DNA from: Paraburkholderia sp. BL25I1N1
Lineage (GTDB): Bacteria > Pseudomonadota > Gammaproteobacteria > Burkholderiales > Burkholderiaceae
Assembly (NCBI RefSeq): GCF_003002025.1
Contig: NZ_PVZB01000007.1
Coordinates: forward strand, 1 to 64,000
DNA length: 64,000 bases
Direction of reading: 5' to 3'
Below are positions 15,197-24,626 of this stretch, piece by piece; the first letter of the stretch is position 1; each line of letters starts with the position of its first letter. The notes beneath the pieces were generated by a model, which searched no databases, was not told the origin of the DNA, and was given only the letters and a program-made list of their open reading frames with translations. A program made the translations under genes and the position numbers.

Positions 15197-17913
15197 TTCA
15201 ATCCCTCCCAATTATGAATCGAGGCGAAATTATTCCGCCGGTCAACGATGTCGTTCATGTTCTCCTGGCTGATCGGGTGACCTGGATGATGCGCGAAAAG
15301 CCCAGGATTGATCGCTCGGGTGATGTTGTCAACGTCGTCCTCGGTCGCCCCGTGATCGGCCGTTTCGTACATCCTGTTGTTGATCCAATATGCAGCAGCA
15401 GATCTCACTGCATACTTGACCTCGCCGACAAGCGCATAATCGGCCAGGAAATCCAGATTCGCCTCGCTGGGCCAGCCACCTGAGTTGTGCTGGTGCCATT
15501 CGGAAAATTTCTGGTACTGCGTACGGCCTGTAATCTGGATCAAGCCTCTCCCACGGTATTTCCATCCATCCCCGCTCGCAATGTCTCCGTTGCCATTTCT
15601 ATTCGCATACGCACGATTGGCGATGGCCTGTTCATTGGCAGGATGCTGGGAAGTACGCCCATACAATTCGGATTCGTCGGTATGTTGCTGGAAATACGAG
15701 AATTTTTGCCGCAACCGGTCAGGCGGATAGTTCAGGCTTTCGCCATCATGAACAGCCAAAGACGGGCCCGCCTCGCGTCGGATTTGCGCGAAGAAGTGTT
15801 CCCGTCTGAGTGGTTTGTCGAGCTTGAACAAATTGATATTGGCGTTCAATTCCGCGATGGCTGCTTGCAATGGCGCAACGTTTGCACTCGGGAAGATGTG
15901 CTGCATCATTGCCAGCGTGAACTGAAAACCGTAGCGGTAAAAATTGGCTACCAGCCCAACCGGATGCATATGGTAGACATTCGCGCTCGCTGGCGTTACG
16001 CCGGCCGTCCCCGACCAGAACCTGAGTTCTTCAATCCGCTTTTTCTCCGCTTGCCACACAGGCAACCCCGCATGCATATGCGAATCGAGTGCATCCCACT
16101 TGCTCATCTCACCGCCCCATTCGCTTTCATATCGCACGATCAGATGATCGATGCGATCCGCCAGCCACGGTTTGCCGAGCGCCAATTGTAGTTCGCGCGC
16201 AGTGATCCTCCCGTCCTTTTGCTCCTGGCTATCGATGGAGTCTTCCAGCTTCTTGATGGTTTCATCGGAGCGCGCGCTGTCGAACGAATCTTCGAAACGC
16301 GCGATCTCGTCGGGCGTGCCGTTATCGGCGATGTACAACGCGCGCTCGAACATGACCGAAACCGATGCGTCAAGATTCGCGACGTCGAAACCAGGCCAGT
16401 CCCAAGGGGTTTTGAGTTCAACTAGCGGATGTCCGTGATCGCACACCCAGCCATCGATCTGTCCGTCATTCTCGTCGGCAATGCTGACCGCGTACCACGT
16501 CTTGTTTTCTGCTTCAGCGCACTGTGGGGCCGAGCCGGTGGCGACCACGCGAGGCCATGCTGCGGCCTGGCCGCCTGTCGATTGCACGCGCAGGGGGAAC
16601 TGACTCCACGCCTGACGATCGCCGCTGCCCTGCAAATCCGCGAGCGCAATCCAGAGCGGTGCCTGACCGCTGAGCGGATGCCCAGCAGCATCGAGTTTCA
16701 CGACTTTGCACCATGGACCGCTGCCGGGCGAGCCCAACGCCGCTTTGATGTTAGTGCCAGCGGGAATCGACGTATCGGCAGAAGCTGGTTGCACCAACTT
16801 TGCGCCTTTCGAAATCAGCAGCAACGTACGCGATTTCGCATCGAGTTGTTGTGCTCGGGTTCGGCTACGCGAGATGAACGCATTCAGATCGTCTCCCGTG
16901 AACACCTCCACATGGAGCAGGGGACGTTCGCCGAGTTTGGGAGGCATCGTGTGGTGCGCGCGCGCCTCCACAAGTCGCTGATATTCACCGATCCAGGCAA
17001 CAGTCTCCCCCGCCGCGATTCTGTGGGGCTTGGGCAAGATATAAATCTGGTCGACCGCCGATGGCTTGCTTTCCTTATCCATCTCGCCGACATAAACCCA
17101 ACCCACGACTGCGCTCGCATTGAGCGTTTCCCCTTGCTTGTAAGGCTGCGCCGCGCCGGCGACGAAGTTGGAAATCTTGCCCCATGCGCCGTGCTTTTGC
17201 CCGATCTTGATTTTCGTGTCTTGCGGCAGCCATCCGATCACAGCGGCGTGCCCCGAATGCGAAGCGCGCACGCGCAAACCCGCAGTCGTGCTGTCGGGCT
17301 GGCCCGTCGCCTTCAATTGCGGGTCATGGGCGTTCGTCCCCACGACATACGTTTCCGTAGCGCCGTAGTAGGCAGGCAGCGTTTTTGCCGGGCCATTCGG
17401 TTGCGCGCCTGGGCCGTAGCCTTCCAGCGGCAGCGTGTGCATGTAGAGGCTGAAGAACGTCAGCACATCCTGGGCGGGCGGCGTAGTGTTCTGCGCAGCA
17501 GGGGGTGTCGTTGCCGGTGGGTTCTGCGGCTGGGCGTTGCCATTCGTCGGCTGTGGGAGGGGCGCAGGGAGAACGAGCCGATGGCGCACCAGCGTGAATC
17601 CCTTCGAGTAGCCCGCCTTGATCGCGTCCGGGTAAGCGACTTCCTGGAGCTTTTCATCCAGACGGAACGCGACGACCTCGCCGTCCGCGATGCATCTCAC
17701 GCCGCCATCCTGCTGGAACTTGCCTGCGGTCTGTGCACCGAAATGAATGCCGCCGTGCCAGAGACCATTGGCACCGAGCGGATAAAAGCCGTCCTCGGCC
17801 ACCGCGAGCGCCTGGAGATAATCCTCTGGCGCGAAGGTGATGTTCGTGGTCTTCAGAGGAAAGGGATATACCCAACTCTCGACCTTTGACGGCTGTTCCT
17901 GTTGTTGCGCCAC
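15193..17913 (-). CDS. type VI effector: M23-like, SH3b and GH19 lysozyme/chitinase-like domains
   Basis: A 906-residue protein encoded just after VgrG. Residues about 1-170 resemble an M23 (LytM) fold (WHGGIHFGAQTAGKF, GVRCIADGEVVAF, LYMHTLPLEGYG); the metal ligands look degenerate. A linker rich in P, Q and T splits it. Residues about 195-290 look like bacterial SH3 modules (GLRVRASHSG, VVGWVYVGEM). The C-terminal 200 residues are a family 19 glycoside hydrolase: HFFAQIRREAGPS holds the likely catalytic glutamate, followed by NRNGNGDIASGDGWKYRGRG and LIQITGRTQY. Peptidoglycan cleavage in the periplasm of rival cells is inferred. The start is a GTG with AAAGGA. Confidence 0.85.
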   Translation of the reverse strand: MAQQQEQPSKVESWVYPFPLKTTNITFAPEDYLQALAVAEDGFYPLGANGLWHGGIHFGAQTAGKFQQDGGVRCIADGEVVAFRLDEKLQEVAYPDAIKAGYSKGFTLVRHRLVLPAPLPQPTNGNAQPQNPPATTPPAAQNTTPPAQDVLTFFSLYMHTLPLEGYGPGAQPNGPAKTLPAYYGATETYVVGTNAHDPQLKATGQPDSTTAGLRVRASHSGHAAVIGWLPQDTKIKIGQKHGAWGKISNFVAGAAQPYKQGETLNASAVVGWVYVGEMDKESKPSAVDQIYILPKPHRIAAGETVAWIGEYQRLVEARAHHTMPPKLGERPLLHVEVFTGDDLNAFISRSRTRAQQLDAKSRTLLLISKGAKLVQPASADTSIPAGTNIKAALGSPGSGPWCKVVKLDAAGHPLSGQAPLWIALADLQGSGDRQAWSQFPLRVQSTGGQAAAWPRVVATGSAPQCAEAENKTWYAVSIADENDGQIDGWVCDHGHPLVELKTPWDWPGFDVANLDASVSVMFERALYIADNGTPDEIARFEDSFDSARSDETIKKLEDSIDSQEQKDGRITARELQLALGKPWLADRIDHLIVRYESEWGGEMSKWDALDSHMHAGLPVWQAEKKRIEELRFWSGTAGVTPASANVYHMHPVGLVANFYRYGFQFTLAMMQHIFPSANVAPLQAAIAELNANINLFKLDKPLRREHFFAQIRREAGPSLAVHDGESLNYPPDRLRQKFSYFQQHTDESELYGRTSQHPANEQAIANRAYANRNGNGDIASGDGWKYRGRGLIQITGRTQYQKFSEWHQHNSGGWPSEANLDFLADYALVGEVKYAVRSAAAYWINNRMYETADHGATEDDVDNITRAINPGLFAHHPGHPISQENMNDIVDRRNNFASIHNWEGLK

Positions 17914-17966
17914 GCGCTATCCTTTGTTCAAGTTGCTGTTGCAGACTGTTTCGAACGCCGACGCCG

Positions 17967-20489
17967 TTACCCGGAAAAATCCACCGCGCGGCGCGGCACG
18001 CTGTCGGTCCACGACGGAAACTTTTCATCGATCCGGGTCGGGCCGTTGAAGCTGTGCTGCGCACCCTTAACGTCGATTTTGCCCGGAGCGTGAATCTCGA
18101 TGTTGCCGTCCTTGATGCGGATATAGGCGCCCCCAGAGATCAACAGAATTTCACCCTTGGCGATAGCCTGAATCTGCTCGGTCGCTGAAACGAGCTTGAC
18201 GCTCTTCTGCGCGGTGAGCTCGATGTTGTCGTTGTGCGCCTGGATCTCCACCTTTCCTTTCGCTGCAAAGAGTTTCATTCCGGCGTTCTGGACGAACAGG
18301 CTCAGTTTCTGCGTGACGCTCGCGATCAGCGATTTGCCAGTTGCGATGTGTGTGCTCTGTCCGCTCACGAGGTTGGTCTGTGCATCGCTGGCGATGTGCA
18401 CGGACTGCTGCGTGGACATGGCGATACCGGAGGGGCTACCGAACAGCATGACGGGTTCCTTGAAAGCATTTGCGTTCCCGGTTCCGCCGCCAGCTGTATT
18501 TCCGCCCGACGACGAACCCGACACGCTGTTCTGGGTCGCGTCCGTGTATGACTTCAGCGAGTCATAGCCATCCTTGAGGCTTTCTGCCTGATGCGTCGTG
18601 CTGGCGTTCGACATCGCTTCCAGCACGCTTTCCGAATTCACTAACTGCGAGGTCGCTTGCCGTGCATCCAGCGGCTGGCTGGTCGCCGGATAGGTGGTGA
18701 CATACAAGCCCTGGCCCGCTCGCACTGCACCGTAGGCGTCAGACTTCAGATCGAAGCCGCTGCCCAGGTATGATCCCCGCGTGTTGCCGCTCTGGTCAAT
18801 CAGGTAACCCAGATGCAATTGCGAATTGCTGCTCGTGGAATATAGATGAACGCGGTTCTGCCCCGTCGAGTCATCCATCACCATCTGGTTGTAGCCGCTA
18901 CCCTGATATTCCTTGGACTTGTAGCCAGAGAGCAACCCGTTGGAATGCCAGTGCGGTTGTGTCGCGCCGTTATAGACGCGGCCGGTGACTAGCGGCCTGT
19001 CGCAATCGCCGTCAACCCAGTTAATCAGGACCTCTTCGCCGACTCTTGGAACATGCACACCGCCATATCCGCCCCCGGTATCGGACATGGCAACCCGCAC
19101 CCAGCATGATGCTTTTTCATCGCTTTCATTGAGTCGGTCCCAATGAAAGCGGACCTTGATGCGATTGAGTTGATCGGTATAGACCTCTTCGTTAGCCGGA
19201 CCGACGACAATTGCCGACTGCAGATGCATTGATGGCTTGTGATGGGCAAGCGGACTACGATACGGCACGATCTTGCGTTGCGCCTCAATTTCGACGAGGA
19301 AGAAGCCTTCACTGCCGTCGGCGTGCGTGACCGACAGTGGATTGGCCGGTGCTGCTTGATTTGCGCGGATCGTAGCCAGCTCGTTTTTCAGGCTGTGCGG
19401 GAAATCGGCGGCCTGACTGGAAACCGGCAGGTTGTTTTCAATGAACCATGCCGCCTCGATAATGGCGAACTGCCGGTTCTGCCCGCTATCCGTGGCGTGG
19501 TCGGGGTGATCATCCAGTTCGAACCAGCGACCGGCGTCCATCCGCCGAACACTGCCGGAACCGTAAAAGCGCTTCGCCCGCGATTCCCATTCTTCCAGGC
19601 GGATTTTTGAGAGGGCATCACCCCGGTCCTGGCTGCCGTAGGTGTAGGCACCCGTGTATTCGTATACTTCGGCTTGCTGGGGTAGATTTCCCTGTGTGGG
19701 AAGCGTCGGGATGTTGGTGCCTTTCGGATTGGCGGACGAAGCCGGTGCCTTGTAATCGAAGGTGCGGGTCGTGAGCGTCGTGCTTTGAAGTGTTCTTGTG
19801 CCCGACCACTGCACCAGGGCATCAGTTTCGCTATCCGTGCCGGCGCGATAGAACTCGACGGTCTGGGGCGAAAGCGGCTGGAATGTATCCAGGCTGTCTG
19901 TGACGACAAGGGTATGCGACTTGCCGTCGCCGGCTTGATCGAAGTGGCCGAGCAGCCCCTCGCTTTCCATCAGCCGGTGGACGAAACTCCAGTCGTCCTC
20001 GTACTGCATGCAGAATGAGCGAGGCGGGAGGGGCTTGCTCAACGCAAAGCGAAATGCCCCCTGGGCCTGCGGGTGCATGTTGAATACATCAGTCAGGATT
20101 TCGTCGGCCGGTCTGTCCTGCCAGATGCGTGCATCCTTACGAAAGCGCAGGAAGTGCATCCACGATGCAAAGCCGATCTGATAGCTCGTGAGACCGCTAT
20201 CCGACCCAAGACGGCGGGCGGTATGCACGTAACCGTGGTGAGGCAGATAGGACTTGTCGGTCTGCTGGATCCACAGCGTGATGGGCTGGGCAATCAGGGT
20301 TTTGAGTTCGATCGTACCCGAGGTGGAAACAACATCCGCTGTGAAATCGTAATGGCGGCCAATCCGTGAATGACCGACAACCCGCTGCGGAAGTAGAATA
20401 TTATTATCCAGCGAACTATCCAGTTTCAGCAGGCGGTCACTCTGGACGAGTCCGCCAGTTATTGCCCCGATTATGTCCTGCGCTCCCAT
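17967..20489 (-). CDS. vgrG: type VI secretion spike protein VgrG
   Basis: An 840-residue VgrG. The N-terminal gp27-like part (LPQRVVGHSRIGRHYDF, then FLRFRKDARIWQDRPADEI) is followed by the gp5-like OB domain (QLNRIKVRFHWDRLNE, CWVRVAMSDTGGGYG, PRVGEEVLINWVDGDCDRP) and a C-terminal DUF2345 beta-helix (HIASDAQTNLVSG, KLFAAKGKVEIQAH). It is the first gene of the leftward cargo module, 53 nt upstream of the effector gene. No type VI sheath, tube or baseplate genes are in the window, so it must use an apparatus encoded elsewhere. Confidence 0.95.
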   Translation of the reverse strand: MGAQDIIGAITGGLVQSDRLLKLDSSLDNNILLPQRVVGHSRIGRHYDFTADVVSTSGTIELKTLIAQPITLWIQQTDKSYLPHHGYVHTARRLGSDSGLTSYQIGFASWMHFLRFRKDARIWQDRPADEILTDVFNMHPQAQGAFRFALSKPLPPRSFCMQYEDDWSFVHRLMESEGLLGHFDQAGDGKSHTLVVTDSLDTFQPLSPQTVEFYRAGTDSETDALVQWSGTRTLQSTTLTTRTFDYKAPASSANPKGTNIPTLPTQGNLPQQAEVYEYTGAYTYGSQDRGDALSKIRLEEWESRAKRFYGSGSVRRMDAGRWFELDDHPDHATDSGQNRQFAIIEAAWFIENNLPVSSQAADFPHSLKNELATIRANQAAPANPLSVTHADGSEGFFLVEIEAQRKIVPYRSPLAHHKPSMHLQSAIVVGPANEEVYTDQLNRIKVRFHWDRLNESDEKASCWVRVAMSDTGGGYGGVHVPRVGEEVLINWVDGDCDRPLVTGRVYNGATQPHWHSNGLLSGYKSKEYQGSGYNQMVMDDSTGQNRVHLYSTSSNSQLHLGYLIDQSGNTRGSYLGSGFDLKSDAYGAVRAGQGLYVTTYPATSQPLDARQATSQLVNSESVLEAMSNASTTHQAESLKDGYDSLKSYTDATQNSVSGSSSGGNTAGGGTGNANAFKEPVMLFGSPSGIAMSTQQSVHIASDAQTNLVSGQSTHIATGKSLIASVTQKLSLFVQNAGMKLFAAKGKVEIQAHNDNIELTAQKSVKLVSATEQIQAIAKGEILLISGGAYIRIKDGNIEIHAPGKIDVKGAQHSFNGPTRIDEKFPSWTDSVPRRAVDFSG

Positions 20490-20726
20490 ACCGCCTCTTC
20501 TTGTTAGCCGATTGAGCCGACGCGCCCTGCGCGATTCTACAAAAGTTCAGATCAATCGGCCAGCTAGCCAATATCAGCAAATGTAAAGCGGCATTCATTT
20601 GCACAATGCCGATATGCGTTCGGCATATTGGTAAATTTTGTCATACGGGCTTTCTGATAATTTTCCGGATATCCAGACAGATTACGATTGCGGTTTTAAA
20701 ACGGTAACAACCAGAAAGCACAATTC

Positions 20727-21176
20727 ATGTCACAGAATCGCAAGAGGCGGCCCGCAGGGAATCAGTCGGGTAGAAAACCGCTCGGCAAGACCATGCTATT
20801 GCCGCACACGGCTGCCTTTGTGCGCGAACAGTCGCTGCACTGGCACCTCGCGCTCGCAGCGTTTCGGGTTGGAAAAGGCAACGGCGATCTGCTGGCAGAA
20901 CTGGTCAAGGCGCTTTATCTCGCCTGGTATCTTCAGGAGGCTGGGTTCGGTGCAGCGGAGCGTGAGCTTTATCTTGATGCAGAACGCATTCTGGATGCTA
21001 CGGCGAGAAAGGCGAGCAAAAACATCTGGCTCATCGAAGCAGCCGACTGCTTACCAATTACCGGAATTCTCGACTTGCACGAACAGCTGCTGCTGTCTGC
21101 CCCGGTGTATGCAGTCGGCGAAGCCCAGCAGCGTATGCTGCGTTTCGGAAAGAGCGACAAGCGGTCACCGTGGTGA
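20727..21176 (+). CDS. conserved hypothetical protein
   Basis: A 149-residue, mostly helical soluble protein (HLALAAFRVGKGNGDLLAELVKAL, then LYLDAERILDATARK). Similar small proteins occur in Burkholderia genomes with vague regulator names, but I see no helix-turn-helix to support that. It is divergent from vgrG across a 237-bp A/T-rich gap that must hold both promoters. The basic N-terminus (SQNRKRRPAGNQSGRKPLGK) is not a signal peptide. Function unknown. Confidence 0.65.
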   Translation: MSQNRKRRPAGNQSGRKPLGKTMLLPHTAAFVREQSLHWHLALAAFRVGKGNGDLLAELVKALYLAWYLQEAGFGAAERELYLDAERILDATARKASKNIWLIEAADCLPITGILDLHEQLLLSAPVYAVGEAQQRMLRFGKSDKRSPW

Positions 21177-21499
21177 CCTTTCAGCTTTTCCTGAGATGCG
21201 CGTCATTGAGCGCCGAGTGCCTTGGAGGCACCAGCCGGTCAAACGCATCCGTGATGCTTTAAAAAGCTTTAAAATACCGAAGTCCCGCGTGGTTCTGATC
21301 GGTGCCGCGCGATCAGGGACTGGTTGGCTCACGCAAGCGCCGACAGCGCGCTGTCTTTGTCCGCCGAGGGCTTTCGAAGGGCGGCTCGCCCCGAAAATGC
21401 GCTTGAGAAGCTCCTTTATCGACGCGACGTCCATGTTCAGAGCCACCTCGATCACAATTGCTTCTACCTCCGTGAAGAGATCGCAGTGCCACTGGAATA

Positions 21500-21750
21500 C
21501 GACGTGTCGACCAACAATGCCGCACTGAACAAGGAGCTGGTGTTAGGCGGCGCTGGCATTGGTGCGTTACCGCTGACGCGATGATCGGCGAGGAGCTGGA
21601 CGATGGCCGGCTGGTCCGGCTGCTGCCCGGTTTCTAGCTCACGAACGGGCAGGTCGAACTGAAGCTCGCGTATCGCGACCGGAGCCTTATGACGGGCGAA
21701 GGTCCGGGCGTCGCCGACTATGCGACATCATACTTCGAAGCCCGTGCACT
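21500..21750 (+). pseudogene. decayed LysR-type regulator, C-terminal remnant
   Basis: The frame reads STNNAALNKELVLGGAGIG, a typical LysR effector-domain segment, then hits a TGA near 21582. Shifting frame restores MIGEELDDGRLVRLLPGF, a TAG near 21636, and then QVELKLAYRDRSLMT and VADYATSYFE. So the last third of a LysR regulator is present with a frameshift and an in-frame stop, and no start or helix-turn-helix is visible. It sits between the type VI cargo and the conjugation operon, consistent with a rearrangement scar. The 617-bp gap 21177-21793 holds nothing else. Confidence 0.8.
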
Positions 21751-21793
21751 GCCCAAAGGTAGACGTCATTGCCTAGCTGCGCGTAGGCGTGGC

Positions 21794-22267
21794 CTACCGG
21801 TTATTGGACGGAGGTTCTGTGTCGTGGGTTGCGGCTCGGTCTGTATGCGAAGACCTTATGGCAGATGTCTCTGTTTTCGGGCGGGCTGTACCGTAGTGTG
21901 CAGCCCCTGGAGGCCCATCCGGTATGGCGCGTGTAGCGCGCGCAATCTGGCCCGCGGCGCGGAAAACCAGTGCAGGTTTCATCTGGTCGACGACGACATA
22001 GGGCGGGTCGGGACGCCAGCGCAGGAGCGCAAGGCCACCCGGTGTGTCGGCGAAAATGGCCGGCACATGTCTGGGATCGTCGAACTGCAGGTAGATTTTC
22101 TGCCCATCATCGAACACCTGATAAGGCCTGATATCGGTGGCACCGCCCAGATGCCAGTCGAAGTCATAGACGGGCCCTGTCAGCGGCGGCTCGGCGCAGG
22201 CCGACTGCAACATGCAACTGGCAACGAGCAGTGGGGCAGAGAGCAGGACGGAGGTGGAATGTTTCAT
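21794..22267 (-). CDS. lipoprotein with VirB9-C-terminal-like domain
   Basis: 157 residues. The ATG at 22267 overlaps the virB10/trbI stop as ATGA. The signal ends in a lipobox, VASC, with the cysteine at residue 18. Residues about 35-110 (YDFDWHLGGATDIRPYQVFDDGQ, then IYLQFDDPRHVPAIF, then VVVDQMKP) align with the C-terminal domain of the TrbG/VirB9 protein encoded two genes upstream (FDYRLEGDAPFTPVTVFDDG, TYLQFPHHAELPAIL). It therefore looks like a VirB9-C-domain paralogue on a lipid anchor, possibly doing the VirB7/TrbH job in the outer-membrane ring. The last 45 residues are disordered. Confidence 0.75.
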   Translation of the reverse strand: MKHSTSVLLSAPLLVASCMLQSACAEPPLTGPVYDFDWHLGGATDIRPYQVFDDGQKIYLQFDDPRHVPAIFADTPGGLALLRWRPDPPYVVVDQMKPALVFRAAGQIARATRAIPDGPPGAAHYGTARPKTETSAIRSSHTDRAATHDTEPPSNNR

Positions 22268-23604
22268 CGATTGCAACTCCCGTCAGTGACGTTGGGTGGC
22301 AGCATCATGTCCCGCTGTGTGATGAACGTGATGCGTTGACCGGGCTCCAGCTTCAGGGTCGGCTGGATGTTCATGTTGCGCTGGAGAATGGTCTGGGTCG
22401 TTTGCGACAGGGACTGTGCTGCCGCTTCCGACAGATCGGTCGACGCGCCTCCGTTGATGTTGATCGTGGTGCCGCTCTGTTGACTCTGGTTGTGGCCGAG
22501 CCAGGCAGCGACACCGGCGATCAGGAAGGTCGACCCAAAAATTTTGAAGAAGTGGTTGTTGACCTCGGCGGTGGCGCCCGCTTCGCCGTCAGGGTCGTTG
22601 CCCGTGAGCCCGTCGAGACGCATGGTCGCGTGCCGGAAGATCATCCGGGTGGCAGCCATGAGCATCAGATCCTGTCCGATCGCGACGTCGTTGTTTGTCC
22701 GACCGAGAATCCGCGTGCCCTTCGGGATCAGCTTGCAGCTGCCATCGATACTGTCGTAGATGTCGCGATCGACCATCGCACGGAAGCTGCCTGGCATATC
22801 GCTTTTCGCGCCCTGCAGGATCACCGTGGGAATCGGTGTGCCGCCCATCACCATATACGGCGAATCGATGGGGACTGGGACCAGCGGCTTCGCATCGTCA
22901 GTCGCGTCGCCCTGTTGTCTGACCCAGTCGGCGTTGCGCCGGTCGGTGGCGCTCGATACATTAGCGGACGAGAGACCTGACGCGGTCGTCTCCGAGGAAC
23001 CACCCGGTGATGGGCTGCCTGGCGCTGCCTGCAAGCCGGAAAGTTGCGCCAGGCTGCCCGCGATTCGATCGGGCGACAGCCCATTCCCCGCGGACGGGTT
23101 GCCGTCGCCTCCGCCCGTGTCCTCGTAAGCGACGAGCGACTGGCTCTGCATGGCTTCGATCTGCCGTTGCAGTGCGAGTCGACCGGCGTCGCGATCGGGG
23201 ATGCCTGGGCCAGACGTCCGGTAGTTTCGGGGCAGCGGGCCGGAATCGTCTCCGGGCACGCCCTTGGGGATGCCGTCGAGCGGTGTGCCGCCGAGCGGTG
23301 CGCTGGCTGCCGACGCGGCATCGCCCGCGCGTGCCAGTGCCAGGTTCCGCTGGTCTTCTAGTCGCTTGCGGATCGCATCCGGTGAGGCCTTCGGTTGCCG
23401 CGCGTCCGCCTCAATCTGCTCGCGCTCGCGCCGCTCGGCCGCGGTCTCGTGCGGATGGGACAGCGCGTGCACCAGGACGATCGCGAGCAGTGCGGAGCAC
23501 AGCGCGATGAGCAGCGTTTTCGCGAGATTCCGGCGGATGCGTGTGAGCCTGGCTGGCTCAGGCGTAAGCGGGGCGCCGCTTTTTTCCGGGGCAGCCATGT
23601 TCAC
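22264..23604 (-). CDS. trbI: TrbI/VirB10 conjugation core protein
   Basis: 446 residues. A cytoplasmic N-terminus, one membrane helix (LLIALCSALLAIVLVHAL, about residues 31-48), a long proline-, glycine- and serine-rich periplasmic linker, then the conserved VirB10 domain (YDSIDGSCKLIPKGTRILG, then MIFRHATMRLDGLTG). The antenna helices are FLIAGVAAWLGH. VirB10 spans both membranes and relays energy to the outer-membrane ring. The start is the GTG that overlaps the trbG stop (GTGA), or the ATG two codons later. Confidence 0.93.
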   Translation of the reverse strand: MNMAAPEKSGAPLTPEPARLTRIRRNLAKTLLIALCSALLAIVLVHALSHPHETAAERREREQIEADARQPKASPDAIRKRLEDQRNLALARAGDAASAASAPLGGTPLDGIPKGVPGDDSGPLPRNYRTSGPGIPDRDAGRLALQRQIEAMQSQSLVAYEDTGGGDGNPSAGNGLSPDRIAGSLAQLSGLQAAPGSPSPGGSSETTASGLSSANVSSATDRRNADWVRQQGDATDDAKPLVPVPIDSPYMVMGGTPIPTVILQGAKSDMPGSFRAMVDRDIYDSIDGSCKLIPKGTRILGRTNNDVAIGQDLMLMAATRMIFRHATMRLDGLTGNDPDGEAGATAEVNNHFFKIFGSTFLIAGVAAWLGHNQSQQSGTTININGGASTDLSEAAAQSLSQTTQTILQRNMNIQPTLKLEPGQRITFITQRDMMLPPNVTDGSCNR

Positions 23605-24626
23605 GGTTTCCCGTAGATGTTCTTCATGCGGGCCGAATCACAGCCGAACAGTCCGCAGCCTTTGCCCCGACCGTTAAAAACCCGTACTTCCTCTTTGCCG
23701 CGTTTGAGCAGCAGGCCGTATGGGGCGATCTGCTGCACTTCGAACAGGTCGTTGCCGAGCGGCACGAAGCTGGCGATCTCAGCATGGCCCTTGTCGTCCA
23801 TCAGCAGGATCGCGGGCAGTTCGGCGTGGTGGGGAAACTGCAGATACGTGAGCCTTCCATCGTCAAAAACGGTCACTGGCGTGAACGGTGCATCTCCCTC
23901 CAGGCGATAGTCGAAGTTCGTCTGGTCGAGTGCGATGCGCGGGCCGCCTGAGCGCCCATCGCCAGGTGACCCCGCCTGCGCGCTACCGTTCGCCTGTTCG
24001 CCCGTGCTTTGCGCAGGAGCGTTGCCCGGGTACTCGATGCCGAAGGGCGACACCTGTCCCGCTGTCATTTGCGCATCGGTATCGAGGTAGTGCCACGAGA
24101 CGCGGTGATAGACCGTCCCATTGTCCGATGAGCGCAGGTCCAGTTCGTAGCGCCGGCGCGACGTGATGATCGTCGCGGCATTGTCGAGCCCGGGCAGGCG
24201 TGCCTCGATGAACACGTCGCGCCTGGTGAGCGCCGTATGCTCGAGCCAGCGCTTGCCCGTATCGGACAGGTAGACGCCGGTGACTTCCTCGTCGGGGCCG
24301 AACACCAAGTGCGTTTCCTCGTTGGTGCGCACAAGTACGGGATAGAGGTAGTCCGGGTCATAGTCGTAGACGACGAGCGACGAATCGTCGGGCGCCGGAT
24401 ATGGACCGTTGATGTGCGCACGGGACGCGGGCACGTGTCCGGCGCGGGGCCGCGGCGTCGGCGTGCGTACGGCATCCTCCGGGGGCTGCGTCGGGACAGT
24501 CGTTACCATACTTGCGGGCAGTGGCGCAGACGGCGCAGGCGATGGTGCTGCGCCCTGGGCCTGGGCCGTCGCGGCGCACATCGCAAGGAGCACCGTGACA
24601 CACGCAGTCGGAAGAAGAAGCTTCAT
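23601..24626 (-). CDS. trbG: TrbG/VirB9 conjugation core protein
   Basis: 341 residues with a signal peptide (LLLPTACVTVLLAMCAATAQA). The middle holds the VirB9 N-domain (SSLVVYDYDPDYLYPVLVRTNEE, VYLSDTGKRW) and the end holds the C-domain (FDYRLEGDAPFTPVTVFDDG, LFEVQQIAPYGLLLKRG). It forms the outer-membrane ring with VirB7 and VirB10. The ATG overlaps the VirB8 stop as ATGA. An inserted linker between the two domains is rich in G, S and A. Confidence 0.92.
   Translation of the reverse strand: MKLLLPTACVTVLLAMCAATAQAQGAAPSPAPSAPLPASMVTTVPTQPPEDAVRTPTPRPRAGHVPASRAHINGPYPAPDDSSLVVYDYDPDYLYPVLVRTNEETHLVFGPDEEVTGVYLSDTGKRWLEHTALTRRDVFIEARLPGLDNAATIITSRRRYELDLRSSDNGTVYHRVSWHYLDTDAQMTAGQVSPFGIEYPGNAPAQSTGEQANGSAQAGSPGDGRSGGPRIALDQTNFDYRLEGDAPFTPVTVFDDGRLTYLQFPHHAELPAILLMDDKGHAEIASFVPLGNDLFEVQQIAPYGLLLKRGKEEVRVFNGRGKGCGLFGCDSARMKNIYGKP

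Noticed and set aside
16429..17889. 486-codon plus-strand frame opposite the type VI effector
   Set aside because: No family character, and it covers conserved GH19 and SH3 coding sequence on the other strand.
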